A stretch of DNA of 59,459 bases from Microbacter sp049976245 (GTDB lineage Bacteria; Bacteroidota; Bacteroidia; Bacteroidales; Paludibacteraceae): positions 1-59,459 of the forward strand of contig JBMFIQ010000014.1 in assembly GCA_049976245.1 (NCBI GenBank), in the 5' to 3' direction. Positions 33,085-41,935 of this stretch are shown here, in pieces. Below the pieces are notes generated by a model, which was not told the DNA's origin, searched no databases, and was given only the letters and a program-made list of their open reading frames with translations. Both the position numbers and the translations under genes were made by a program. Numbering within the stretch: the stretch's first letter is position 1; each line of letters opens with the position of its first letter.

Positions 33085-34134
33085 TCAATTCGATTGCAAA
33101 GGTATTGTAAAATCAACATAAACAGGCAAATGGTCACTAAATCCGTTGTGATATTTCATTCCGATGAAGGTGCGAAAAGGCTTTTTCCCAAATCCTTTTA
33201 CATCATCTTCCAGCAAATAATCAGGTGCATACACTTTCCCCGAATTGAAAGAGGTGTGCAATCGTGTGGTGTCAGTCAACAAATGGGATGAAACCATGAT
33301 TTGGTCTAACATGCCCCATTCGGTTCCATGTTTGTATGATCCGATCTTTTTGGATTGATGGATTGAATAAAAGAGGTTATACAATGCTTTTGGACGCACT
33401 CTGCCGGTGTCGGGTAAAGCGTGTAAAGTTGATTGAATGCTCTGATTGTCAGGATAATCATTGAAATCGCCCATAATGACAATATTGGCATTTGCATTGG
33501 TTTGGAAGATGGAATCGACTTGATGACGAAGGACGGAGGCTACGTACATTCTTTTGGACTCCGACTCCAATTCGCCGGCAAATCTTGAGGGAAAATGTGC
33601 GACAAAAAGATGCAAAGTGTCCTGTTGAATGGTTCCTGTAACATATAAAATGTCACGGGTTTTGGACTTGGGATTGTCGGGAAAATGAATGCCGATGGCT
33701 TCTTGATGCAATGGGTGAAAAACGGTAGGGCGATAGAGTAGGGCAACGTCAATGCCCCTCGGATCAGGCGATTCATAATGAATGATTCGATAATGTAAAG
33801 GGCGTAACGGAGAATGAAGGGTTAAATCTTCAAGGATTTCCTGATTTTCCACTTCACACAAAGCTACCAGCATGGGAGGCGACCATTCACCAACGCCGGC
33901 AATCACCTGGGCAATGCGGTTTCGTTTGTCGCGATATCGGGCATATCCGGATCGAAGGTATCCGTTTGGATCGTTTGATGAAGCATTGATGGTATCGCGA
34001 TGAAATGAGAAAAAGTTCTCCACGTTGTAACTCATCACACGAAGATGTTTTTGATCCACGTTCGTTTGTGCGAATGACCCGATTGTGAAGAACCATGTCA
34101 CAATGATCAGATAAAGAACATGTTGTATGTACAT
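33085..34134 (-). CDS. Exported endonuclease/exonuclease/phosphatase-family protein
   Basis: This 349-residue protein has a signal peptide (MYIQHVLYLIIVTWFFTIGSFAQ) and an EEP domain over nearly all the mature part. Motifs are RVMSYNVENFF, LVALCEVENQEIL (metal Glu), HLFVAHFPSRF, NIVIMGDFNDYPDNQS (Asp/Asn), a GTEWGMLDQIMVSS block and SDHLPVYVDF (His). It resembles the periplasmic endonuclease-like group of Bacteroidota. Substrate unknown. Its own -7 box lies at 34192-34185, next to the end of the ABC ATPase gene. Confidence 0.88.
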   Translation of the reverse strand: MYIQHVLYLIIVTWFFTIGSFAQTNVDQKHLRVMSYNVENFFSFHRDTINASSNDPNGYLRSGYARYRDKRNRIAQVIAGVGEWSPPMLVALCEVENQEILEDLTLHSPLRPLHYRIIHYESPDPRGIDVALLYRPTVFHPLHQEAIGIHFPDNPKSKTRDILYVTGTIQQDTLHLFVAHFPSRFAGELESESKRMYVASVLRHQVDSIFQTNANANIVIMGDFNDYPDNQSIQSTLHALPDTGRVRPKALYNLFYSIHQSKKIGSYKHGTEWGMLDQIMVSSHLLTDTTRLHTSFNSGKVYAPDYLLEDDVKGFGKKPFRTFIGMKYHNGFSDHLPVYVDFTIPLQSN

Positions 34135-34184
34135 AATTTGGTGCGATGCCGTTCAAAGAAATGTTTGGCTAAAGTCGAACAATG

Positions 34185-34192
34185 CAAAAGTA
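34185..34192 (-). promoter_or_regulatory. -7 box TACTTTTG of the exported EEP gene
   Basis: A TAnnTTTG match about 50 bases before the ATG at 34134, in the short gap after the ATPase stop at 34196. Confidence 0.5.
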
Positions 34193-34195
34193 CGA

Positions 34196-35038
34196 TTATT
34201 TTTTAGTTTCCGAAAAAGGCGCATTTGGTTCCGGTAAGGGATGAATGATAAATCTTCGTGAGATCGGATCAAATGAAAAGAGGTCACTCTGAAAAATATG
34301 TTGGAAACTTCCTTTGGCAATCAACTCGTCCGGAGTCCCCGTGTCAACTCCGTCTTGATGCATTAGCCAGATGCGATCGGCCAATTGTAATGCCATTTCC
34401 AATTCGTGTGTGGTCAATAACACGGCAACTTGACAAGATTTGGCTACATTTTTCAGCAACAACATGGTTGAAACCCGATTGGTGAGATCGAGATGAGCGG
34501 TGGGCTCATCAAATAACAGGATTGGAGTGGCTTGAGCTAATACTTTGGCAATCATGGCGCGTTGTCGTTCGCCGTCGGAAAGGTTATCAAGAAGCCATTT
34601 CTTTTTATCTCCCAAATGAACTTGAGTAATCGAACGTTCAACAGCTTCAATGTCCGATGGTTGCAATTTCCCGAAATGATTTGTATGAGGATAGCGACCC
34701 ATCGCCACCAATTCCCAAACCGTCATCTTGTCAACCTGAATGCGATCGGTTAATGTTAATGACAATAAAAATGCTTTTTCAGTCGTGGAATATGATGCAA
34801 GATTTTGTCCATGCAGCATGACATTGCCGGCCAATGGGTTTTGCAAACCGGCCAATGTGTGAAGTAACGTTGATTTTCCCACCCCGTTAGGTCCTGTTAC
34901 ACAAACCATTTCTCCTTTGCGTAGTTGTAAATTCAACGCTTTTTGTACGACGAAAGGAGCCGGTTTTTGAAGATAACCGATGCTGAGGTTTTCGGTATAG
35001 AGTTCTATAGAGGGATCCAACTCGAATGATGATGACAT
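34196..35038 (-). CDS. ABC transporter ATPase (FecE/BtuD/FhuC type)
   Basis: The 280-residue ATPase should drive the adjacent permease to import an iron-siderophore, haem or cobalamin-type substrate. It has Walker A GPNGVGKSTLLHTL (about 54-67), the Q loop, signature NLSDGERQRAMIAKVLAQ, Walker B ILLFDEPTAHLDL and the switch His in LLTTHELEMAL. The DG in LSDGE replaces the more usual GG. It starts 10 bases after the permease gene. No substrate-binding protein gene is adjacent. Confidence 0.92.
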   Translation of the reverse strand: MSSSFELDPSIELYTENLSIGYLQKPAPFVVQKALNLQLRKGEMVCVTGPNGVGKSTLLHTLAGLQNPLAGNVMLHGQNLASYSTTEKAFLLSLTLTDRIQVDKMTVWELVAMGRYPHTNHFGKLQPSDIEAVERSITQVHLGDKKKWLLDNLSDGERQRAMIAKVLAQATPILLFDEPTAHLDLTNRVSTMLLLKNVAKSCQVAVLLTTHELEMALQLADRIWLMHQDGVDTGTPDELIAKGSFQHIFQSDLFSFDPISRRFIIHPLPEPNAPFSETKK

Positions 35039-35048
35039 GGTACAAAAA

Positions 35049-36050
35049 TTAAGTTTGTTGTTTCAGTACCACCCAGATGATCAAAGGTGCGCCAAAAAGA
35101 GCGCTTACGGCATTGAGTGGAAGAGGGTAGGTGGTTTGTTGTGAGAGGATGTCGCAAAGCAAAAGCAGGACAACTCCACAAAGAAGGGTCCCGGGAGTAA
35201 TGATTCGATGGTTTGATGTTTGAAAAAGCGCTCTTGCCAAATGAGGAACCGCCACTCCAATGAATGCAATCGGGCCTGTAAAGGCTGTTGTTGCACCGGC
35301 TAAAATGCCGGTGAGCGAAATCATGATTAACCTTGTTGAGCGAACTGAAATGCCTAATCCCTGTGCATAATGTTCGCCTAAAAGCAAGGCATTGAGTTTT
35401 TTTTGAAGTAAGAAAGTGAGAAATAGTCCCAAGATAATCAACGGAATGAGGATCTGCAGTTGATACCAAGTGACAGCATTCAGGCTGCCAAAAGTCCAAA
35501 CTACAAATAATTTGACGGCATCAGGATTGCTCAGATTTTGTAAAATACTTACAACAGCACCGACAATCCCCGAAAACATCAGTCCGACAATGAGCAATGT
35601 CACCGATTGTTTCATTCGTGAAGCCACGCTTAAAATAAGGATCAGCACAATGAATGCACCGACAATGGCAGAAAGGATCAAACCCCAGCGACTTTCAACA
35701 AACGAAGCAGCAAACCACGATGTGGCCATCACGTAAAGTGCCACGCCCATGCTGGCTCCCGAAGTAACCCCCAAAACATCGGGGCCTGCCAAGGGATTTC
35801 GAAAAAATGTTTGCATCAACAAGCCTGCCACCGATAATGCTGCACCGGTTAAAATGGCCGTGATGGCTTTCGGAATACGGAACTGAATGATGATGTCCGT
35901 GTAAAGATCTTGATGATGTGGATGAATTAGCGCATTGATGACGGAATCAAAAGGGATGGAAACACTTCCCCATGCAATGTCGCTCAGCGTAAGGACAATG
36001 CTTAAAAGAGAAAGGAGAAAAAACAATAAAAAAGTTCTTGATTTGTGCAT
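35049..36050 (-). CDS. FecCD/BtuC-family ABC transporter permease
   Basis: The 333-residue protein has about ten hydrophobic segments and the family's landmarks: LRIPKAITAILTGAALSVAG-type sequence (FRIPKAITAILTGAAL), GLLMQTFFRNPLAGPDVLGVTSGAS, LGEHYAQGLGI and TGPIAFIGVAVPHLAR. It should form the dimeric channel of an iron or cobalamin ABC importer. It overlaps the O-methyltransferase stop by one base (TAATG) and precedes the ATPase by 10 bases, so the three are probably one operon with murF. Confidence 0.93.
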   Translation of the reverse strand: MHKSRTFLLFFLLSLLSIVLTLSDIAWGSVSIPFDSVINALIHPHHQDLYTDIIIQFRIPKAITAILTGAALSVAGLLMQTFFRNPLAGPDVLGVTSGASMGVALYVMATSWFAASFVESRWGLILSAIVGAFIVLILILSVASRMKQSVTLLIVGLMFSGIVGAVVSILQNLSNPDAVKLFVVWTFGSLNAVTWYQLQILIPLIILGLFLTFLLQKKLNALLLGEHYAQGLGISVRSTRLIMISLTGILAGATTAFTGPIAFIGVAVPHLARALFQTSNHRIITPGTLLCGVVLLLLCDILSQQTTYPLPLNAVSALFGAPLIIWVVLKQQT

Positions 36051-36679
36051 TATTTTTTCATTATCAGGGTCATTCCGTCCCGCATGGGGATGATGGCTTT
36101 TTCAATACGTCCGTCGTGGGCAATGTGATCATTGAATTGTTGAACACCAATGGTTTGTTTGTCATTTGGCGCCGTCTTTCGAATCACTTTTCCACCCCAA
36201 AGTGTATTGTCTGCTATGATAAATCCTCCGCAGGGAACAAGTGGCAACAGGGCTTCATAGTCGTCAATAAGCTGTCGTTTGTCACCATCTAAATAAGCTA
36301 AATCAAAGGAAGGCGTTAATGACGGAATGACAGTTAACGAGTTGCCAATGTGTAAATGAATTTTATGACGGTGTGGCGATTGGGACAGGTAGCGTTGAAT
36401 GACAGGTTCGAGTTCGTCGTCCAATTCAATGGTGTGAATTTCACCTTCGGCAGGCAGTGCAGCCGCCATACATAAAGTGGCATAACCGGTAAAAGTTCCT
36501 ATTTCAAGAATGCGTTTTGGACGGATCATTTTGCAAAACATGGTCAACACGGATCCCTGAAGATGTCCGGCTGCCATGCGGGGATTTACCTGAGTAAGGT
36601 GCGTCTCGCGATAGAGTCGGTTAAGGAGTTCGTCTTCACGGTCAAGATGTTGTAAAATGTAATGTTCCAGATCGTCCAT
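36050..36679 (-). CDS. SAM-dependent O-methyltransferase (methyltransferase 3 family)
   Basis: The 209-residue protein matches the catechol/caffeoyl-CoA O-methyltransferase-like group. Motifs are RPKRILEIGTFTGYATLCMA (SAM motif I), HTIELDDELEPV, FDLAYLDGDKRQLIDDYE (metal Asp) and GGFIIADNTLWGG (DN). The substrate is unknown. The frame is open to 36721, which would overlap murF by 19 bases. The ATG at 36679 gives the usual family N-terminus (MDDLEHYILQHLDRED) and leaves a 23-base gap, so I prefer it. Confidence 0.9.
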   Translation of the reverse strand: MDDLEHYILQHLDREDELLNRLYRETHLTQVNPRMAAGHLQGSVLTMFCKMIRPKRILEIGTFTGYATLCMAAALPAEGEIHTIELDDELEPVIQRYLSQSPHRHKIHLHIGNSLTVIPSLTPSFDLAYLDGDKRQLIDDYEALLPLVPCGGFIIADNTLWGGKVIRKTAPNDKQTIGVQQFNDHIAHDGRIEKAIIPMRDGMTLIMKK

Positions 36680-36702
36680 GTATGTTTGTATTGAACCTCC
36701 GG

Positions 36703-37998
36703 TTAAAGAAAAGGAAGACATTTTTCCAAATGCATGCCATGCGAACCTTTCACAAGCAAAGTAAATCCTTTTAATGGATGTTGTTGCAGGTAAGCATTTA
36801 AATCGTCCGTTGATGCAAACGTGGTGAAAGGCGGTTTTGTTTGTGCAAATTGAGGACCAACCAACAAAACCTGATCTAAATGGCTGTTTTTCAAAGTTTC
36901 TACAATGGATGCATGTTCGTCCACGGCAAATTGTCCTAATTCCAGCATATCGGCAAGAATGACGCCTTTAGGAAAATTGTCCATGGAAACGAGGTTTTCA
37001 ATGGCGGCTTTCATGCTGCTCGGATTGGCGTTGTAAGTGTCAATAATCAGGTGGTTATGAGTGGTGTCCTGCCATTGGGAACGCATGTTGGATGGTACGT
37101 AGGCCTCAATGGCAGCGTCAATGGTTGAAGCCTGAATACCCAAAAATGTGCCAACACAGACAGCAGCCGCCACATTCTCGAGGTTGTAATTTCCCACAAG
37201 ATGCGTGTTGATGTGATGAATGACTTCTGCGTCTGATTTTCTCCACGTAACGGAAAGGAACGGAATGTCACCTGTTGATTCAACCTGAATCAATGCTGCA
37301 GAAGAGCCTTGTGTGGAATATCCAATGATGTGGGCATCGCCGGCAATCTGTTTCAAAATTGGATTGTCAACATGCAAAAAAAGCGATCCGTTGTGTTTCC
37401 GAATGTAATCGTACAACTCACCTTTGGCATGAATGACTCCCTCAAATGAGCCAAATCCTTCCAAATGCGCTTTGCCAATGTTGGTAATGATGCCGTAATC
37501 AGGAGCTGCTATTTCTGCCAGAGCTTGAATCTCTCCGGGATGATTGGCTCCCATTTCAATAATGGCAATTTGATGGTTGATCGTTAATTTTAATAGCGTG
37601 AGCGGTACTCCAATGTGATTATTCAGATTTCCTTGCGTATAAAGAGTGTTAAAGGATTTACTCAAAACGGCCGCCAATAATTCTTTGGTCGTTGTTTTGC
37701 CGTTGGTGCCGGTGATTGCTATCACGGGAATGTTCAGTACGCTTCGATGGTAATTGGCTAACTGTTGTAAGGAGCTAAGCGTATCCTGAACCAATATAAA
37801 TCGATGATCCAAAGCAAAAGCTGGATTGTCAATAACGGCATAGCGACAGCCGTTTTGCAATGCATCCACGGCAAATTGATTCCCGTCAAAACGGTCGCCT
37901 TTGATGGCAAAAAACAGGGCGTCTTTTGGACAATTACGACTATCAATCGTTACTTCAGAACATTTGCTGAAAATATCGTACAAGAATTCAACAGACAT
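36703..37998 (-). CDS. murF: UDP-N-acetylmuramoyl-tripeptide--D-alanyl-D-alanine ligase
   Basis: MurF adds D-Ala-D-Ala to the UDP-MurNAc tripeptide in peptidoglycan synthesis. The 431-residue protein has the Mur ligase layout: an N-terminal domain with VTIDSRNCPKDALFFAIKG, the ATP loop AITGTNGKTTTKEL (about 98-111), central IIEMGANHPGEI and LENVAAAVCVGT, and the C-terminal IDTYNANPSSMKAAI typical of MurF. The frame is open to 38079, but the -7 box at 38042-38035 lies inside that extension, so translation should start at ATG 37998. It heads the operon containing the ABC permease and ATPase. Confidence 0.95.
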   Translation of the reverse strand: MSVEFLYDIFSKCSEVTIDSRNCPKDALFFAIKGDRFDGNQFAVDALQNGCRYAVIDNPAFALDHRFILVQDTLSSLQQLANYHRSVLNIPVIAITGTNGKTTTKELLAAVLSKSFNTLYTQGNLNNHIGVPLTLLKLTINHQIAIIEMGANHPGEIQALAEIAAPDYGIITNIGKAHLEGFGSFEGVIHAKGELYDYIRKHNGSLFLHVDNPILKQIAGDAHIIGYSTQGSSAALIQVESTGDIPFLSVTWRKSDAEVIHHINTHLVGNYNLENVAAAVCVGTFLGIQASTIDAAIEAYVPSNMRSQWQDTTHNHLIIDTYNANPSSMKAAIENLVSMDNFPKGVILADMLELGQFAVDEHASIVETLKNSHLDQVLLVGPQFAQTKPPFTTFASTDDLNAYLQQHPLKGFTLLVKGSHGMHLEKCLPFL

Positions 37999-38034
37999 AA
38001 TGGTAGTTGAAAAAAAGGAGCCATTGTGGCCACA

Positions 38035-38042
38035 CAAAGATA
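38035..38042 (-). promoter_or_regulatory. -7 box TATCTTTG of murF
   Basis: A TAnnTTTG match 37 bases before the chosen murF ATG. It decides against the longer upstream start. Confidence 0.6.
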
Positions 38043-38134
38043 CGGAAATAATTTTATGAAGGAACGCGCACCCCTTCATACCCGGATGCCTGAAAAATCT
38101 TTACGAACTCATTTCGCGATTATTAAAAAAACGC

Positions 38135-38142
38135 TATATTTG
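38135..38142 (+). promoter_or_regulatory. -7 box TATATTTG of secDF
   Basis: A TAnnTTTG match about 63 bases before the secDF ATG. It is divergent from the murF box 93 bases away. Confidence 0.5.
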
Positions 38143-38204
38143 CAAACTCAAATAAAACCATAAAATTCTTGATTCATTTATATCTTACATTAAATTAGTT
38201 ACTC

Positions 38205-41200
38205 ATGCAAAACAAAGGATTTGTACAGGTATTAGCCGTTCTGCTCCTTTTGGTCTCATTTTTCTATTTGTCGTTTAGCTTTGTTACTAACCATTACAAT
38301 AAGTTAGCCATTGCTTATGCCGAGAAACCCGGGACTAATCAAGTGGACAGTGCGCTTTACAACCGGTATATCGATTCCATTTCTCCCAAAAAAGTATGGT
38401 TTGGATATACGTATAAAGAGTGTTTGGACAAGGAGCTCAATTTAGGCCTTGACCTTAAAGGAGGGATGAATGTCGTGCTTGAAGTGTCACAGGCTGACAT
38501 TTTGCGTTCATTGGCAGTGCCCAATCCTCCGGCCAATTTCAATAAGGCCTTAGCCATGGCACAACAGCGCCAAGCTACAAGCCAAACTGATTTCTTAACG
38601 TTGTTTGAACAGGCTTATTTGCAATTGGATCCCAATGCAAAATTGTCAACGCTGTTCAGTACTTACGACAAGAAGGATCAAATTCCGCTCAGTGCAACCA
38701 ATGCACAAGTGATGGCGGTACTGAGAAAAGATATTGAAAGTGCCATTGATAACTCATTTAATGTTTTGCGATCGCGGATTGACCGTTTTGGAGTTGTTCA
38801 GCCAAACATTCAGAAACTTGAAAACACAGGACGTATTTTAATTGAATTGCCGGGCGTGAAAGATCCCGAGCGCGTTCGTCGTCTGCTTCAAGGAACTGCA
38901 AACCTCGAATTTTGGGAAACGTACAACATTCAGGAAATTTATCCGGCTTTAGCCACTGCCAATACTACACTGGCAGATGTTTTATCGTCCGCTTCGAGCG
39001 ACACAACGAAAGCAATTGGCCAAAAACCTGCTGCCGAAGCCAAACCGGCCGTACACATGACCAAAGAAGATTCGTTGGCTGCTCTGATCAAAGAAAAAGG
39101 TTCTAAAACGACTTCTCCTGATCAACAAAACTTGGCTGCCTTTAAGAAAAAGAATCCGTTTTTTGGCATTTTGCTCGATGTCAATCCTCAAGGCAACGGG
39201 CCGAGAGTGGGAATAGCTTTGGCGGCTGATACATCAACCATTGACCGCTATTTGGCAATGCCTCAAATCAGGGCATTATTTCCTGCTGATTTGTCGTTGA
39301 AATGGGGCGTTAAAGCCATTGATCCCAAAGGACAATATTTCGAACTAATTGCTTGCAAAAGCACCACCAAAGATGGACCTGCTCTTCAGGGTAATGTTGT
39401 TACGGATGCCAACGCTGATTACAGCCAGTATGGATCGAATGCCGTTGTTGACATGAAGATGAATTCATCGGGAGCCAATACATGGGCTATATTGACAAAA
39501 CAAAACATCGGGAAATGCATTGCCATTGTTTTGGACAACTATGTATATTCTTATCCTGTGGTTAATCAGGAAATTACTGGCGGTAACAGTCAAATTTCAG
39601 GACATTTTACGGTGGAAGAAGCCAAAGACCTTGCCAACGTATTGAAATCAGGCCGCATGCCGGCTCCTGCCCGCATTGTTCAAGCCGACACGGTAGGCCC
39701 CTCGCTTGGTGAACAATCAATTCAGGATGGATTGATATCGTTCGTGATTGCTTTTGCGTTGGTCTTAATATTCATGATTTTCTACTATGGATGGATCCCC
39801 GGATTGATTGCCGATGGTGCATTGCTGGTGAACGTCATCTTTATTATGGGAATTTTGGCATCATTCCGTGCCGTGCTCACATTGCCGGGTATTGCCGGTA
39901 TTGTGCTTACTTTAGGCATGGCGGTGGATGCCAACGTGTTGATTTACGAACGGATTCGTGAAGAGAAAGAAGCCGGTAAAAATCAGCGAAAGGCCATTTC
40001 TGAAGGTTTTAAAAATGCCTTCTCCGCTATTTTCGACTCCAATGCAACTTCGTTATTGACCGGGATTATTCTTTTTGTATTTGGAACCGGTCCTATCAAG
40101 GGATTTGCTACGACATTTATCATTGGTATTCTGACTTCGTTCTTTACGGCAGTATTCCTTTCACATGTTGTTTACGATATTCTGTCACAAAAGGACAATA
40201 TGAAAGATCTTCCGTTCACAACCCGCATCACACGGAAATGGTTGTTGCATCCCAACGTAAACTTTATCGGTAACCGCAGAAAATGGTATATTGTTTCCGG
40301 TATCATTCTTTTGACCAGCGTTGTCTCCTTGGCAACTCGAGGCTTAAGCATGGGCATTGACTTCAGCGGTGGGCGTAACTACCAAATCAAATTTGATCAA
40401 CCTGTCAATACCGATGAGGTACGAAACTTATTAAAAGGTGCTTTTGATCAAAATGTGTCAGTGATTTCCATCGGAACGGATCATCATCAGGTTAGAATTT
40501 CGACCAACTATAAAATAGCCGATAATTCACCCAACATTGATAATGAGATCGAAACGATGATTTACACTCATTTGAAACCGTTGTTGAGTGCGGGCATGTC
40601 ACGTGATCAGTTTGTGAAACAAGATATTGTCAGTTCCCAGAAAGTGGGTCCTGCTGTTGCCGAAGACATTAAAGTGTCAGCAATTTGGGCTGTTTTACTG
40701 GCGGTGATAGGCATCACGCTTTATATTTTGCTGCGTTTCCCGAGCTACACGTTCTCCGTTGGTGCTTTGGCTTCGTTGGTACATGATACGTTGTTGGTCA
40801 TTGGGCTCTATTCGTTGCTCTACAGCATCATGCCATTTTCTTTGGAAATTGACCAGTCGTTCATAGCGGCTATCTTAACCATTCTTGGCTATTCTATCAA
40901 CGATACGGTGGTGATTTTCGACAGAATTCGTGAATATCGAACCCTTTATCCCAAACGAGAAGTCAGCTCGCTGATGAATGAAGCAATGAATCATACATTG
41001 CGTCGAACCATCAACACATCGTTAAGCGTCATTCTGGTACTTTTGGCTATCTTTATTTTTGGCGGTGACGTGATTCGTGGTTTTGTGTTTGCATTGCTCA
41101 TCGGAGTTGTAACCGGAACATATTCATCTATTTTGGTGGCCTCTTCTATCGCTTACGATATGCAGATTTGGAGAGCTAATCGTAAAAAATTAAAGTCAAC

Positions 41201-41207
41201 CAAATAA
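38205..41207 (+). CDS. secDF: Fused protein translocase subunit SecDF
   Basis: SecD and SecF use the proton gradient to help Sec-dependent export. Here they are one 1000-residue chain, as usual in Bacteroidota. A membrane segment (about 8-28) is followed by LGLDLKGGMNVVLEV, the P1 domain, and a charged Ala/Lys-rich insertion (about 260-320). The SecD membrane block then carries ALVLIFMIFYYGWIPGLIADGAL and GMAVDANVLIYERIREE. The SecF half begins near 690 with RGLSMGIDFSGGRNYQI and ends with the second six-segment block containing GYSINDTVVIFDRIRE. A strong terminator follows the stop. Confidence 0.97.
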   Translation: MQNKGFVQVLAVLLLLVSFFYLSFSFVTNHYNKLAIAYAEKPGTNQVDSALYNRYIDSISPKKVWFGYTYKECLDKELNLGLDLKGGMNVVLEVSQADILRSLAVPNPPANFNKALAMAQQRQATSQTDFLTLFEQAYLQLDPNAKLSTLFSTYDKKDQIPLSATNAQVMAVLRKDIESAIDNSFNVLRSRIDRFGVVQPNIQKLENTGRILIELPGVKDPERVRRLLQGTANLEFWETYNIQEIYPALATANTTLADVLSSASSDTTKAIGQKPAAEAKPAVHMTKEDSLAALIKEKGSKTTSPDQQNLAAFKKKNPFFGILLDVNPQGNGPRVGIALAADTSTIDRYLAMPQIRALFPADLSLKWGVKAIDPKGQYFELIACKSTTKDGPALQGNVVTDANADYSQYGSNAVVDMKMNSSGANTWAILTKQNIGKCIAIVLDNYVYSYPVVNQEITGGNSQISGHFTVEEAKDLANVLKSGRMPAPARIVQADTVGPSLGEQSIQDGLISFVIAFALVLIFMIFYYGWIPGLIADGALLVNVIFIMGILASFRAVLTLPGIAGIVLTLGMAVDANVLIYERIREEKEAGKNQRKAISEGFKNAFSAIFDSNATSLLTGIILFVFGTGPIKGFATTFIIGILTSFFTAVFLSHVVYDILSQKDNMKDLPFTTRITRKWLLHPNVNFIGNRRKWYIVSGIILLTSVVSLATRGLSMGIDFSGGRNYQIKFDQPVNTDEVRNLLKGAFDQNVSVISIGTDHHQVRISTNYKIADNSPNIDNEIETMIYTHLKPLLSAGMSRDQFVKQDIVSSQKVGPAVAEDIKVSAIWAVLLAVIGITLYILLRFPSYTFSVGALASLVHDTLLVIGLYSLLYSIMPFSLEIDQSFIAAILTILGYSINDTVVIFDRIREYRTLYPKREVSSLMNEAMNHTLRRTINTSLSVILVLLAIFIFGGDVIRGFVFALLIGVVTGTYSSILVASSIAYDMQIWRANRKKLKSTK

Positions 41208-41234
41208 ACTGAATTTTTCTTTGCTTTTATGAAG

Positions 41235-41272
41235 CTGCTTTTGGTCTTCAAAAGATCAAAAGCAGTTTTTTT
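41235..41272 (+). terminator. Intrinsic terminator of secDF
   Basis: CTGCTTTTG (41235-41243) pairs with CAAAAGCAG (41257-41265), followed by seven Ts. Confidence 0.9.
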
Positions 41273-41360
41273 GTGTACCTCATCATTACGATGGTTATCA
41301 AACGCAAGTTTTAATGAATTTGTTTTGAGGAGAAAATGCTAAGCGATTTTAAAAAAAAGA

Positions 41361-41398
41361 AAGACGAACCAAAAGCCTTTCGGCTGATGTTTCGTCTT
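41361..41398 (-). terminator. Intrinsic terminator of tRNA-Ala
   Basis: AAGACGAA (41361-41368) pairs with TTCGTCTT (41391-41398), with an inner GCC/GGC stem. Reading along the minus strand it is followed by a long T run (complement of 41351-41359). It lies 31 bases past the tRNA. Confidence 0.8.
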
Positions 41399-41428
41399 AT
41401 TGAAATTTTTGATGTTCCTTTAAAAAAG

Positions 41429-41502
41429 TGGAGTATAGCGGACTCGAACCGCTCACCTCGACACTGCCAGTGTCGCGCTCTAGCCGGATGAGCTAATACC
41501 CC
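41429..41502 (-). tRNA. tRNA-Ala (anticodon GGC)
   Basis: A full cloverleaf folds on the minus strand. GGGGTAT pairs with ATACTCC and contains the G3-U70 wobble that marks alanine tRNAs. The anticodon stem CGACA/TGTCG holds loop CTGGCAG with anticodon GGC. The T arm is AGCGG/CCGCT with TTCGAGT. The discriminator base is A and CCA is not encoded. A -7 box lies just upstream and a terminator downstream. Confidence 0.96.
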
Positions 41503-41519
41503 GAGGCGATTTTGCAGGA

Positions 41520-41527
41520 CAAAGATA
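41520..41527 (-). promoter_or_regulatory. -7 box TATCTTTG of tRNA-Ala
   Basis: A TAnnTTTG match 18 bases upstream of the tRNA 5' end. It lies just upstream of the divergent DUF4286 promoter. Confidence 0.6.
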
Positions 41528-41532
41528 TATAT

Positions 41533-41560
41533 TTTGTCCGAAATAAAATGCTTATTTTTG
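41533..41560 (+). promoter_or_regulatory. Promoter of the DUF4286 gene
   Basis: TTTG (41533-41536), a 16-base spacer and TATTTTTG (41553-41560), only 12 bases before the ATG, so the leader would be a few bases long. Confidence 0.5.
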
Positions 41561-41572
41561 TGAAAAAAAACA

Positions 41573-41914
41573 ATGATACTGCTCAATACTACGTTTTATG
41601 TTGATCAACATTTGATCGATGAATGGCATGCATGGATTGTGGCCTTTTATTTCCCTTTGATGGCCGGAACGCAAGTTTTTATGAATCCGATGATTTATCG
41701 CATTCAACCTCAAGGAGATGATGAAGGAAGCGTTTCTTTTGCTGTTCAGTTTTCAGTAATGTCAGAGCATGACCTTGAGCTTTGGGAAAATAAAATAAAC
41801 GCCATGATGCAATCGTCGTTGAAAGAACATTTTGGAGAACAAGCGCTTTGTTTTTCAACTGTTTTGGAAAGTTGGCCTTCAAGGAGTCAACAAAATAGAG
41901 ATCAACAGGGATGA
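41573..41914 (+). CDS. DUF4286 family protein
   Basis: The 113-residue cytoplasmic protein matches DUF4286, a Bacteroidota family of ferredoxin-like alpha/beta proteins. It shows MILLNTTFYVDQHLIDEW, then a pattern of QVFMNPMIYRIQ and GSVSFAVQFSV strands and FGEQALCFSTVLESW at the end. Function is unknown. It lies 21 bases before ruvC and probably shares its transcript, which is a frequent arrangement in this phylum as far as I recall. Confidence 0.8.
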   Translation: MILLNTTFYVDQHLIDEWHAWIVAFYFPLMAGTQVFMNPMIYRIQPQGDDEGSVSFAVQFSVMSEHDLELWENKINAMMQSSLKEHFGEQALCFSTVLESWPSRSQQNRDQQG

Positions 41915-41935
41915 AACTTCGACAAATGAATATGT

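Noticed and set aside
37999..38079. Longer murF start at 38079
   Set aside because: A consensus -7 box lies within the extension, and the family N-terminus begins at the ATG at 37998.
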